The position numbers were made by a program, and so were the translations under genes. The notes beneath the pieces were generated by a model. That model saw nothing but the letters and a program-made list of their open reading frames with translations. It did no database searches and was not told the origin of the DNA. From an uncultured Clostridia bacterium (lineage in GTDB: Bacteria; Bacillota; Clostridia; Christensenellales; QALW01): 64,000 nucleotides of DNA. The stretch is taken from positions 10,470 to 74,469 of the forward strand of contig CAKRZX010000009.1 of assembly GCA_934434555.1 (NCBI GenBank), read 5' to 3'. This document shows positions 16,946-25,302 of the stretch, piece by piece (positions within the stretch are counted from its first letter, which is position 1; each line of letters starts with the position of its first letter).

Positions 16946-19255
16946 ATGCAGAAACTTTTGTGGCACTGCGCCGTTTTAAGCAATAAAGAGGCAAGAAACC
17001 GGACCTTATGCACGAAAAACGATATTATTTCGTCCGGCGCCGAAATAACCGAAGCAACCGTTCCCGGAGCGCTTGAACTTGAACTTATAAAAAGAAAAAA
17101 ACTGCCAGAGGACTTATATTTCGGCACCAATATTCTTGCCGCGCAGGATTACGAGGACGCCCATATCTGTTATTTTTCCGAATTTGATTTGGAAAAGAAA
17201 GCCGATACCGACGTGTTTCTGAATTTTGACGGCATAGACACTTTCGCCGATATCTTTATTGACGGTGCTCTTTTTGCCCAAACGGAAAATATGCTTATCC
17301 CCTATAAATTCAGCCTTAACGCTCTTTCCGCGGGAAAGCACGAGGTGTTTGTCCACATTTTTCCCGCAAGCGTCCGCGCGGCTGAAACAGAACTTCCGGC
17401 ACGCTGCCGCGGGCAAAAATATAATGTTGATTCTTTGGGCATACGCAAAGCCCCGTATATGTACGGGTGGGATATTATGCCGCGCTGTGTTTCCGCCGGA
17501 CTGTGGAAAGACGCGTATATTGAAGAGCTGCCCGAAACAAGAATTGCCGATGCGTATCTTTTCTGCACCGCTCTTAATGAAGACCGGTGCGAATTGCAGT
17601 GCGTATTGCACGTGCTCCCCGGTGCCGAAAAGTTAAAGGAATTGGAAATAGAAATTACAGGCAAATGCGGAGAAAGCTCTTTTTCGTATACCTCTTTCCT
17701 TTATTCATCAACAAGCCGGCACCACATTGGCGTAAAAGACCCCGTGCTCTGGTGGCCTAAAAACTACGGCGAGCCCGCACTTTACAAAACCGAAATCCGC
17801 CTGAAAAAAGGCGGCGTTACCCTTGATAAAAGGGAGCTTAATACGGGGATCCGTACGGTTGAACTTGACCGCACTTCCCTTGCGGGCAAAGACGGCAGAT
17901 TTGTTTTCAAAATAAACGGTAAAAGAATTTTTGTTATGGGCACAAACTGGGTACCCACCGATGTTCTTCCCTGCCGTATAGGCGAGTACACTTTGCGCGG
18001 ACTTCGCCTTGCGGACGAAATAGGGTGCAATGCAATCCGCGCATGGGGCGGAAATGTTTATCCCGATGAAGAATTCTATTCTTTCTGCGATTCTCACGGA
18101 ATCCTTGTCTGGCAGGATTTTTCCATGGCGTGCGGAATCTATCCCAACGATGAGCGTTTTTGTTCGCTTATAAAAAACGAGGCGGAAACGGTTATCAGGC
18201 TGTTAAGGAATCATCCGTCTCTTGCCCTTTGGTCAGGCGACAACGAATGTGACGAATGGTATAACTGGTCAAAAATTTCCGCGCCGGACCGCGATCTGTA
18301 TATTACCGACCCCGGCAAAAATAAACTGACCCGCAACATTATTGCCGATGCGGTCTATTGGCACGATTGTACCCGCCCGTATCTGCCGTCCTCGCCGTAT
18401 ATTGACGAAACGGCTTTTTTAAGCGGAGAAAAAACTTCCGAAAACCACCTTTGGGGTCCCCGCGACTACTTTAAGGGCGATTTTTACAATAAAAATTCCG
18501 TATGCCATTTTGCGTCCGAAACGGGATATCACGGCTGCCCCGCACCGGAAAGCATAAAAAAATTCATCCCCGAAAACTCTCTTAACGGTTGGGGTGACGG
18601 CAAAGTGTGCCGCGACGCGAACTGGCTCATTCACGCCTCGCAGCCTACGCCCGACACAAGCGGACCTTTTGCGTACCGCATTCTCCTTATGACCCGTCAG
18701 GTAGAACGCCTTTTCGGGGCGATTGAAGGAATTTCCATTGAAGAATACGCTGCAAAAAGTCAGATTTCTCAGGCGGAAGCACTTAAATTCTTTATTGAGC
18801 ATTTCCGCGTGCAAAAATGGTACCGCACGGGGCTGATCTGGTGGAACATTATTGACGGCTGGCCGCAGTTTTCAGATGCGGTTGTTGATTGGTTCGGCAA
18901 TAAAAAGCTTGCGTTTTATTACATTCAGCGCTCGCAAAAGCCGTTCTGCCTTATTTTTGACGAACCCGATGAAACCGGCGAAATATCTCTTGTTGCGGTA
19001 AACGATACGCGGGAAGATAAAACCGTTGAATTTACCGTTTTTGCCGGAAAAGAAAAGCGGGAAGTACTTTCGGGTACGGTTTCGGTTCAAAGCGACAAAA
19101 ATGCAGTTGCTGCCCGGTTTATGCCTGAATCGGGAGAATACTATATAGTTTCGTGGCACGGTGACGACACGGGAAAGAATCATTTCGTAAGCGATATCGG
19201 CGGCGGAATTTCTCTTGACGAATATACACGGGCGTTGGGAGAGTTTTTTAAGTAA
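16946..19255 (+). CDS. Glycoside hydrolase family 2, beta-mannosidase-like
   Basis: A 769-residue GH2 enzyme of the beta-mannosidase subgroup. Domains in order: a jelly-roll sugar-binding domain (about 1-190), an immunoglobulin-like domain (about 190-300) and the catalytic TIM barrel. The acid/base is E434 in WSGDNE (family GNNE) and the likely nucleophile is E525 in FASETGY. There is no signal peptide, so it acts in the cytoplasm on imported oligosaccharides, probably handing the sugar to the ROK kinase and SIS isomerase upstream. The ATG at 16946 has AAGGAG 6 nt upstream. Exact specificity (mannosides, glucosaminides or others) cannot be fixed from sequence. Confidence 0.9.
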   Translation: MQKLLWHCAVLSNKEARNRTLCTKNDIISSGAEITEATVPGALELELIKRKKLPEDLYFGTNILAAQDYEDAHICYFSEFDLEKKADTDVFLNFDGIDTFADIFIDGALFAQTENMLIPYKFSLNALSAGKHEVFVHIFPASVRAAETELPARCRGQKYNVDSLGIRKAPYMYGWDIMPRCVSAGLWKDAYIEELPETRIADAYLFCTALNEDRCELQCVLHVLPGAEKLKELEIEITGKCGESSFSYTSFLYSSTSRHHIGVKDPVLWWPKNYGEPALYKTEIRLKKGGVTLDKRELNTGIRTVELDRTSLAGKDGRFVFKINGKRIFVMGTNWVPTDVLPCRIGEYTLRGLRLADEIGCNAIRAWGGNVYPDEEFYSFCDSHGILVWQDFSMACGIYPNDERFCSLIKNEAETVIRLLRNHPSLALWSGDNECDEWYNWSKISAPDRDLYITDPGKNKLTRNIIADAVYWHDCTRPYLPSSPYIDETAFLSGEKTSENHLWGPRDYFKGDFYNKNSVCHFASETGYHGCPAPESIKKFIPENSLNGWGDGKVCRDANWLIHASQPTPDTSGPFAYRILLMTRQVERLFGAIEGISIEEYAAKSQISQAEALKFFIEHFRVQKWYRTGLIWWNIIDGWPQFSDAVVDWFGNKKLAFYYIQRSQKPFCLIFDEPDETGEISLVAVNDTREDKTVEFTVFAGKEKREVLSGTVSVQSDKNAVAARFMPESGEYYIVSWHGDDTGKNHFVSDIGGGISLDEYTRALGEFFK

Positions 19256-19264
19256 TAATATGCG

Positions 19265-19292
19265 GCGGGAGTGCATTGCGCTCCCGCTTTTT
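19265..19292 (+). terminator. Terminator of the ROK-SIS-GH2 operon
   Basis: A 7-bp stem (GCGGGAG at 19265-19271 with CTCCCGC at 19281-19287) is followed by TTTTT. It starts 9 bp past the GH2 stop. Confidence 0.88.
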
Positions 19293-19339
19293 GCATTTAT
19301 GCCGACCGCCGCAGTACAAAAAAAGGGGGGTGAAACACC

Positions 19340-19860
19340 TGTTTTATGTTCTGTATTTATTTCACGCGGCAGGGCGGGGCTTTATGTCCCGCCATTTCCG
19401 AACAGGTTGTTTTATGCAGAAAGATAGGTGTTTTGCAACATTATATCTCTTGCAAGCCCATAGTTCTTCCGCGCTCGCGGCAGCAGCAAGCCGCTGCCCT
19501 ACGGGGTTGAAATGAGTTTTTTCGGAATATACAATCCTTCTCCGATAAATTTGCCTTTGTGTAACGTTTGTTCTGTGCTGTCTTTTATCCTACGCGGTAG
19601 GGCTGGGCTCTATGTCCCGCCGATATTCGGAATAATTTCTTTATGCGGAACAATGAGTGTTTTGCAACATTATATTCGCCGGAATTTATCAATCTTTCTC
19701 CGCTCGCGGCAGCAGCAAGCCGCTGCCCTACGGGTTGAAATGAGTTTTTTCGGAATATACAATCTTTCTCCGATAAATTTGCCTTTGTGTAACGTTTGTT
19801 CTGTGCTGTCTTTTATCCTACGCGGTAGGGCGGGGCTTTATGTCCCGCCGATATGAGGAG
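19340..19860. repeat. 228-bp tandem repeat array with GC-rich dyads, about 2.2 copies
   Basis: Three starts of the same unit, marked by CGCGGYAGGGC, fall at 19365, 19593 and 19821, exactly 228 bp apart. Each unit holds a GGCGGG...CCCGCC hairpin (the stretch reading TTTATGTCCCGCC) and a second dyad, GCGGCAGCAGCAAGCCGC. The second full copy is closer to the third start than the first is, so the array looks like an older duplication plus a recent one. Short open frames inside are repeat-driven and not credible genes. A piece of the second dyad recurs inverted at 37719-37754. No transposase is present, so it resembles a REP/MITE-like non-coding repeat. Confidence 0.85.
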
Positions 19861-19875
19861 AGATGGTTGTTCGAG

Positions 19876-19954
19876 GAAAGGATGTAATGTTGTAAAAGAG
19901 AATTTTTCCTCATAAGCTTATCCCATCCTTATCCTCTCTTTTTTACATCCTTTC
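19876..19954. repeat. Long nested inverted repeat at the 3' end of the Gfo/Idh gene
   Basis: GAAAGGATGTAA (19876-19887) is the exact inverse of TTACATCCTTTC (19943-19954); inside it AAAAGAG pairs with CTCTTTT. The right arm contains the last codons and TAA stop of the minus-strand oxidoreductase gene. It may act as a two-way terminator for that gene, or be the edge of the repeat region next to it. Confidence 0.6.
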
Positions 19955-20878
19955 TTTATCGCACATAAGGGCGATTTCGGTAATATAAATACTCTCTTCC
20001 TGACTGATTCCCGATATTTTATCTGTTATCCTTTTTACAAACAAATTAAAAATATCCTTTGTTTCTTCCAAATTCAGTTTCTGTTCGCCGTTTTCGTCTA
20101 TAAGAGTAACCTTGCCGCACATATACTCCAAAATTCCCTTTGTGCCCACAATGCGCATTCTGTCGTCGTCGTGGGTCTTTGCCGAAGAGGGTCTGAAATA
20201 ATCCGCCGTAACGGTGGCTATACAGCCGTTCTCCATTTCAAAAACAGCCGCGGCGGCAGTCTCCAAATCGCCGTAACCTCTGTTGAATCCGTTGTTCACG
20301 GCAGAAATCATTTTTTTGAATTTCAGCCCCGTAACGGAATAAATCCAATGCAATGCGTGTATTCCGACCCAGGGAATAATTCCGCCGAAAAACTCTTTAT
20401 GCCCGTAAAAGTCCGGACGCGTTCCCAGTTTATACGACTTGCGGCAGTTTATCATTCTTACGTCGCCCACGCGCGAAACATACTTTTTCAGCGTTTCGCA
20501 CCAGGGCTCGTAACTTATGCCGAACATCGCCGCCGCAAAGACGTCGGTTTTTACGGCTTTTATCTTTTCAAGGGTATCAAAATCGGTAGCAAGGGGCTTT
20601 TCGCTGAAAACATATATATTCCGCCGCAAACACTCCACTGTGTACCTGCCGTTTTTATCAAAGCGGGTATTGATTACCGCAATTTCGGGCTTTCTCTCTA
20701 ATGCCCCGTCAAAGCTCTCGGCAGCGGAGTATTCTATGCCGTTATTTTCAAGCGCTGCATACAGGCTCGACATATCTTCCTCTTCATAGCCCTTTATTAC
20801 CGCAACAACGCTGTGATTTTTAAGTTCATTAAGGCAATACGCCCAATGTCCTGAATTTCCTATAATTAAAACTTTCAT
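19943..20878 (-). CDS. Gfo/Idh/MocA family oxidoreductase, short form
   Basis: A 311-residue NAD(P)-dependent dehydrogenase of the Gfo/Idh/MocA family. The Rossmann fold starts MKVLIIGNSGHWAY (GxxGxxA replaced by GNSGHW), the conserved EKP dinucleotide/catalytic motif is SEKPLA, and a C-terminal alpha/beta domain with the GGIIPWVGIHALHW segment supplies the active-site histidine region. The glycine motif is slightly unusual and the protein is shorter than most. It overlaps the next upstream gene, another family member, by 4 bp, so the two are translated together and may form successive steps on one sugar or cyclitol. Substrate unknown. Confidence 0.85.
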   Translation of the reverse strand: MKVLIIGNSGHWAYCLNELKNHSVVAVIKGYEEEDMSSLYAALENNGIEYSAAESFDGALERKPEIAVINTRFDKNGRYTVECLRRNIYVFSEKPLATDFDTLEKIKAVKTDVFAAAMFGISYEPWCETLKKYVSRVGDVRMINCRKSYKLGTRPDFYGHKEFFGGIIPWVGIHALHWIYSVTGLKFKKMISAVNNGFNRGYGDLETAAAAVFEMENGCIATVTADYFRPSSAKTHDDDRMRIVGTKGILEYMCGKVTLIDENGEQKLNLEETKDIFNLFVKRITDKISGISQEESIYITEIALMCDKERM

Positions 20879-22017
20879 TTTACGTACTCCTTATATGGGC
20901 AAAGGTCTATCCAGTCTGACAGTTCAAATTCATCCAATGACGAGTTTTCATACGCCCGCTCAAACTTTTCCAAAAGTCCGTTTATTATGCGGACACCGTC
21001 TTTTTCAACAAAATCCGTTTCGGTTTCAATATTTAATTTTTCGCTTACCGCATCCACACATATAAGATGGGGAAGTGCGGTTTCCACGGTGCAGACAGGT
21101 TGTTTTTTTCCGTTAAAAACGTCAAGGGCATACCATATTTTCTCAAAGGGGTGCTTGTAACTTGACCCTAAATTCTCTCTTGTGCCGTCATTATATTCAA
21201 CGAACATTGCGTCGTCTCCCTCGCCGATGGTGATAAACACGGCAGAATCTTCAAAAGTGAACTTCGTTAAGGGATTTATATTTTCCTCACCGCAGTGAGT
21301 TACCGCGTATCTGAACGGAACGGAATTTACTTCCGCCTCGATTATTGCGGTATCGAACATTTCAATGTTATTGGCGCGGATAAGTTTTCCCCTTATTCTT
21401 TCCGGCATTGCCGCCTTATCGGGTTCATCGCCCAGTAAAAACAGCGGATTTTCAAAGTAATGGGCGCAGGCGTTCATCATAATGCTGTCCAAAAGCACTT
21501 TGCCGTCCATTTCTCTTTTTGCCGCCCAGGGGCGGGCAAAATACGCGCTGTTCCGCGGCCACGAAACAAGCACGTCTATTCCTTTTAATTTGCCGAAACG
21601 CTTGAAATTCCTTTTCAGTTCAAGCATAGGCTCCGCGTAGCAGAGTTGAAAACCGATGTTCAGGTGCCGGTTATACTTTTTTGCCGCCTGCTCCATTTCC
21701 TGCGCCTGCTGAATTGTAGGCGCTATGGGCTTTTCGCACAAAACGTCACTGCCGCGGCTCATTGCGAAAATGCACTGCTCGGCGTGCAGGTGAATGGGCG
21801 TTGAAATTACCGCCAGATCGGCTGTATGTTTTTTATAAAACTCTTCAAGCGTCTTATAAACAGGAATGTTTCCGATTCTGTCCTTTATCGGGCTGTTTTC
21901 GATAAACGGCTCAACTATTCCCGCAACAAAAGCGTTGTGTGCGTCCATATTTTCAAGCACTTCTTTTGCGTTTAATCCGCCGTAGCCGCCTACACCCACA
22001 AGTAAAATCGAATTCAT
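20875..22017 (-). CDS. Gfo/Idh/MocA family oxidoreductase
   Basis: A 380-residue member of the Gfo/Idh/MocA family with a standard Rossmann start (LLVGVGGYGGLNAKE), LAVISTPIHLHAEQ at the end of the nucleotide fold, the CEKPIAPT catalytic lysine motif and a C-terminal substrate domain. It lies between a second, shorter family member (4-bp overlap downstream) and the toroid-like protein gene (2 bp upstream), forming a three-gene minus-strand operon. Enzymes of this type oxidise or reduce sugars, uronic acids or inositols. The pairing of two different members with a possible lyase suggests modified or uronic sugars, which is inference. Confidence 0.9.
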   Translation of the reverse strand: MNSILLVGVGGYGGLNAKEVLENMDAHNAFVAGIVEPFIENSPIKDRIGNIPVYKTLEEFYKKHTADLAVISTPIHLHAEQCIFAMSRGSDVLCEKPIAPTIQQAQEMEQAAKKYNRHLNIGFQLCYAEPMLELKRNFKRFGKLKGIDVLVSWPRNSAYFARPWAAKREMDGKVLLDSIMMNACAHYFENPLFLLGDEPDKAAMPERIRGKLIRANNIEMFDTAIIEAEVNSVPFRYAVTHCGEENINPLTKFTFEDSAVFITIGEGDDAMFVEYNDGTRENLGSSYKHPFEKIWYALDVFNGKKQPVCTVETALPHLICVDAVSEKLNIETETDFVEKDGVRIINGLLEKFERAYENSSLDEFELSDWIDLCPYKEYVK

Positions 22018-22019
22018 TT

Positions 22020-23708
22020 TTATTTAACCTCGAAAGTATTAAAATCAAGAATATGTTCGCCTTTTGGAGAATACACGTAAACTTTTCCCTCTCCCCATTC
22101 TGACCTGCACCAGGGCGTATCGTAAACATAAGGATATTCTTTTTCGCAACCGCTGTAACGACTCAATTTTAAGTTTCCGAAAGTAAGTTCCGTTTTCTCT
22201 TCATCAAAATGAACAGGGATAGCCTTTATTTTCTTTATAAAATCTTCTAAATTGCCTTCTGCCTTTTCGATATGCAGCGCATAGGCGTTCTTCCTGCCCT
22301 TGCTTACAAGATTATACCTGAAACCTCTGTCATCTATGCTTTCGCCCACGCTGTGTTTTTCAAGGGAAAATGGCTTTGCAATATAAATTCCCGCGCAAAA
22401 ACCGTTGCGTTTAACGAAAACATAGTTACCGTCAATAACAAATTCATCGTAATCGTCGGGTTCGATAAACAAAACGGTAAAATCCGCCTCATTTTCCTTT
22501 TTAATATCGTAAACCGTAAGAGCGGTATTCTTTGTTGCAAAACTCTTTGAACAGCAGCATTTCAAATCGCCGGTAAAGTAATTGTGTTCGCCCGTGTTTC
22601 CCGGGTGTTGTGAATATATCCGCGTTGCCTGCTGTTTTTCGTTTTCGGGGAAAATAAGCGACCATTCCACCTGCTGATGATGGGCGTAGAAATAATCTTC
22701 CGTTTCGTCAACGGGATATTCGTCCTGCCGGTTTATTCCGCCCAAGCCGTAGCCGTCGCACCAGTAAGTGTATTTATTTATGCTGCCCGCACTTAACAGC
22801 TTATTTAAGTGTCCGTAATCCGGAGTATTTGTGCGCCACGCGTACATTGAGTGCAGATGTTTTCTCTCCCTTACTTCAAAGGGAAACTTGCGCTCGGTAA
22901 ATGTGTCAAGAATGAACTTATCAACTTCAAACGGCGCAAGCAGGTATTCCGACTGATCACTTACCGACTGAAACTCTTTTATTAAAACTCTTTTAAGCGC
23001 CGCGCCTGTTGCGGCGTGGGGCGGGCAGATATTGTTAGGGTAAACTCTGCCCATGGCACCGGCAGTATTGAGTTTGTTATCCATATTATTGAAACTCTCG
23101 ATTGTAAGCAAATCAAGCATCATTTTCGCCGCGGTTTTAAGTTTTTTGTCCTTTACATAACAGTAAAGCGCGCCGAAAAACACCGTATCAGCATAAAGAT
23201 ATGCCGATGTAAACTCTCCAAAGCCGTATTTTGCCCTGTAAGTAATAAAATCAAGAATATATTTTTTATCCGTTTCCAGAGCTTCGGCACATGTCATATT
23301 GTAATTTTTGAAGTCCTCGCCGAAAAACTCCGCCGCAAGAAAGCGGCATATGCGGAAAAGCACTACGTGATTTTCGCTGCCGTATATGCTTTCGTAGTTT
23401 TCTTCCAGCAAAAACTTTTTCATTCTTTCGCGGACTTCGGGATAAAGTGAATCGTACACCGTATTAAGGGCAATTATACACCTTAACGCGGCAAAATCGT
23501 TTTCCCCCAACGGGCTGCGGTTAAATTTATCAATAATATCCTTTTCCATATAACTTGCTGTATAAAGAAGATGTTTGTTTGCCTCTTCATTTTCTTTTCC
23601 GAGCATAAGTTTTATTATGGAATACGTGCCGTAAACGTCGTCATACGGTATTTCTTCATAAGGAATACTGCTTGTATATTCAAGGCACTTTTTATAAAAA
23701 TCTTTCAT
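22020..23708 (-). CDS. Uncharacterised protein with toroid plus beta-sandwich layout (possible polysaccharide lyase-like)
   Basis: A 562-residue protein I do not recognise. The first 300 residues are alpha-helical with repeated helix pairs and carry a GSENHVVLFRICRFLAAE segment; SENH or ENH followed by helices is common in alpha/alpha-toroid polysaccharide lyases and heparinase II/III-like proteins. The region HSMYAWRTNTPDYGHLNK leads into a C-terminal half rich in beta strands, including a HQQVEWSLIFPEN stretch. There is no signal peptide. It is the first gene of an operon with two Gfo/Idh/MocA oxidoreductases, behind AGGAGA and a good promoter. A lyase or hydrolase for uronic-acid glycans is possible; no catalytic residue set can be claimed. 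Confidence 0.6.
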   Translation of the reverse strand: MKDFYKKCLEYTSSIPYEEIPYDDVYGTYSIIKLMLGKENEEANKHLLYTASYMEKDIIDKFNRSPLGENDFAALRCIIALNTVYDSLYPEVRERMKKFLLEENYESIYGSENHVVLFRICRFLAAEFFGEDFKNYNMTCAEALETDKKYILDFITYRAKYGFGEFTSAYLYADTVFFGALYCYVKDKKLKTAAKMMLDLLTIESFNNMDNKLNTAGAMGRVYPNNICPPHAATGAALKRVLIKEFQSVSDQSEYLLAPFEVDKFILDTFTERKFPFEVRERKHLHSMYAWRTNTPDYGHLNKLLSAGSINKYTYWCDGYGLGGINRQDEYPVDETEDYFYAHHQQVEWSLIFPENEKQQATRIYSQHPGNTGEHNYFTGDLKCCCSKSFATKNTALTVYDIKKENEADFTVLFIEPDDYDEFVIDGNYVFVKRNGFCAGIYIAKPFSLEKHSVGESIDDRGFRYNLVSKGRKNAYALHIEKAEGNLEDFIKKIKAIPVHFDEEKTELTFGNLKLSRYSGCEKEYPYVYDTPWCRSEWGEGKVYVYSPKGEHILDFNTFEVK

Positions 23709-23734
23709 AATCTTCTCCTGCTGATTTTTTTACT

Positions 23735-23763
23735 ATTGTACGCTTTTTTATGATTCATTTCAA
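23735..23763 (-). promoter_or_regulatory. Promoter of the toroid-Gfo/Idh operon
   Basis: Minus-strand TTGAAA (23758-23763), a 17-bp spacer and TACAAT (23735-23740), 26 bp upstream of the toroid-like gene's start codon. Confidence 0.75.
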
Positions 23764-23795
23764 TGGTATTTTTCGCTTTTTATTTGGTATTTTTT
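23764..23795. promoter_or_regulatory. Direct repeats abutting the -35 box (activator-site-like)
   Basis: TGGTATTTTT occurs at 23764-23773 and again at 23785-23794, 21 bp apart (two helical turns), directly upstream of the -35 box of the toroid-like gene. This geometry is typical of AraC/XylS-type activator sites. The nearest AraC gene is 8 kb away. Confidence 0.5.
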
Positions 23796-23803
23796 GCATT
23801 TGT

Positions 23804-23834
23804 AAAAATAAAGGCTGCGGCAAATGCCGCAGCC
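23804..23834 (-). terminator. Terminator of the dnaN-recF-AKR-gltX operon
   Basis: A perfect 9-bp stem (GGCTGCGGC at 23813-23821 with GCCGCAGCC at 23826-23834) is followed on the minus strand by TTTATTTTT. It begins 11 bp past the gltX stop. Confidence 0.93.
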
Positions 23835-23844
23835 GTGGGAATTT

Positions 23845-25293
23845 TTAATTAAAATATTTGTCAATTGCGTCGTCAATGCGTTTAAGTGTTTCTTCTTTGC
23901 CCAGGATATCGGCAAGTTCAACCGCGCCGCCGGGCGTACTTTCCAAACCGCAGAGAGCAACTCGGGCGGGCCACATAATCATTCCGTTTTTCTTGCCTGT
24001 TTCCTGTGCAAGCGAAATTAAAGCGTCGTGAATGCTTTCCTCGTTCCAGTTTTCAAGGGCGGCATATTTATCGCGAACCTGAATTAAACTTTCCTTTGCG
24101 CCGTTTTGGTCAAGTTTGAACTTCTTATGGCAGTACATTTCCGCACTGTGGGGCGCAACTTCGGGCAAAAACGCAAGTTTTTCTGGAATCTCGGAAAGAA
24201 TCTCGATACGGTTCTGTATGAGTTTTGCAAGTTTCTTCGCGTCGTATATCTTTAACTTTTCGTCTTTTTCAATCCACGGTTTTGCCAAAGTAAAGAACTC
24301 TTCAAAATCCATAGCCTTTATGTATTCGCCGTTCATCCATTTAAGTTTCGGTACATCAAATATCGAGGGCGATTTATTTATGCCCGAAAGGTCAAACGCA
24401 TTGATAAGTTCCTGACGGGTGTATATTTCCTGATTGGTGCCGTCGTTCCAGCCCAAAAGCGCAATATAGTTTACAACCGCATCGGCAAGATAGCCGTTGT
24501 CCATAAGGTCATTAAAGGACATATCGCCGTTGCGCTTTGAAAGTTTGTGCGTTGCGTCACGCATAATAAGGGGCAGATGAACGTATATTGGCGGTTCCCA
24601 GCCGAACGCGCGGTACAAAAGATTGTACTTGGGCGTTGACGAAAGATACTCGCTTCCGCGCATAACGTGAGTTATGCCGAAAAGGTGGTCGTCAACAACG
24701 TTTGCAAAGTTGTATGTGGGCAGACCGTCGCTTTTAAGCAGAATCATATCGTCAAGATCTGCACAGTTTACGGTAATAGTACCGAAAATAACATCGTCAA
24801 AAGATATCTCGCCCTCTAAGGGTGTATTCTGGCGGATAACGTACGCGTCGCCCCTATCAAGACGCTTTTTTACCTCGTCCTTATCCATATGCAGACAGGT
24901 TTTGGGGTACTTGAACGTTTCGCCCTTTGCCTCTGCCGCGGCACGCTGTTCTTCAAGGTCCTCATCGGAACAGAAACAGTAATACGCGTCGCCCTGTTCA
25001 ATTAACTGCAACGCATACTTTTTATAGATATCACGGCGCTGTGACTGATAATACGGTCCGCAGTCGCCCTCTTTTCCCGGACCCTCATCATAATCAATGC
25101 CTGTGGCTTTAAGGGTCTGAAAAATAACATCGGTGGCGTGTTCCTGGAAACGTGCCTGGTCGGTATCTTCTATTCTTACAACAAAATCTCCGCCTGTTTT
25201 CCTTGCGTAAAGATAACCGTAAAGTGCGGTACGCAGATTTCCTATGTGCATATTTCCCGTGGGACTGGGTGCAAAACGGGTTCTTACTTTCAT
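23845..25293 (-). CDS. gltX: Glutamyl-tRNA synthetase
   Basis: A 482-residue class I aminoacyl-tRNA synthetase charging tRNA-Glu (and probably tRNA-Gln, as in most Bacillota that use the GatCAB route). The HIGH-type motif is PSPTGNMHIGNLRTA near the N-terminus, the KMSKS-type motif is HKLSKRNGD, and the C-terminal helical anticodon-binding domain is intact. The ATG has AAGGAG upstream. It is the last gene of the dnaN operon, 9 bp past the aldo/keto reductase gene, and is followed by a strong terminator. No T-box leader is present before it, consistent with its position inside an operon. Confidence 0.97.
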   Translation of the reverse strand: MKVRTRFAPSPTGNMHIGNLRTALYGYLYARKTGGDFVVRIEDTDQARFQEHATDVIFQTLKATGIDYDEGPGKEGDCGPYYQSQRRDIYKKYALQLIEQGDAYYCFCSDEDLEEQRAAAEAKGETFKYPKTCLHMDKDEVKKRLDRGDAYVIRQNTPLEGEISFDDVIFGTITVNCADLDDMILLKSDGLPTYNFANVVDDHLFGITHVMRGSEYLSSTPKYNLLYRAFGWEPPIYVHLPLIMRDATHKLSKRNGDMSFNDLMDNGYLADAVVNYIALLGWNDGTNQEIYTRQELINAFDLSGINKSPSIFDVPKLKWMNGEYIKAMDFEEFFTLAKPWIEKDEKLKIYDAKKLAKLIQNRIEILSEIPEKLAFLPEVAPHSAEMYCHKKFKLDQNGAKESLIQVRDKYAALENWNEESIHDALISLAQETGKKNGMIMWPARVALCGLESTPGGAVELADILGKEETLKRIDDAIDKYFN

Positions 25294-25302
25294 TTTTTCT
25301 CC

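Noticed and set aside
19276..19856. Short open frames in the 228-bp array that look like a repeated protein
   Set aside because: They repeat only because the DNA repeats; they lack start signals and show no protein-like conservation between copies.
19340..19860. CRISPR array
   Set aside because: The repeats are 228 bp with no unique spacers, unlike 25-40 bp CRISPR repeats, and no cas gene is near.
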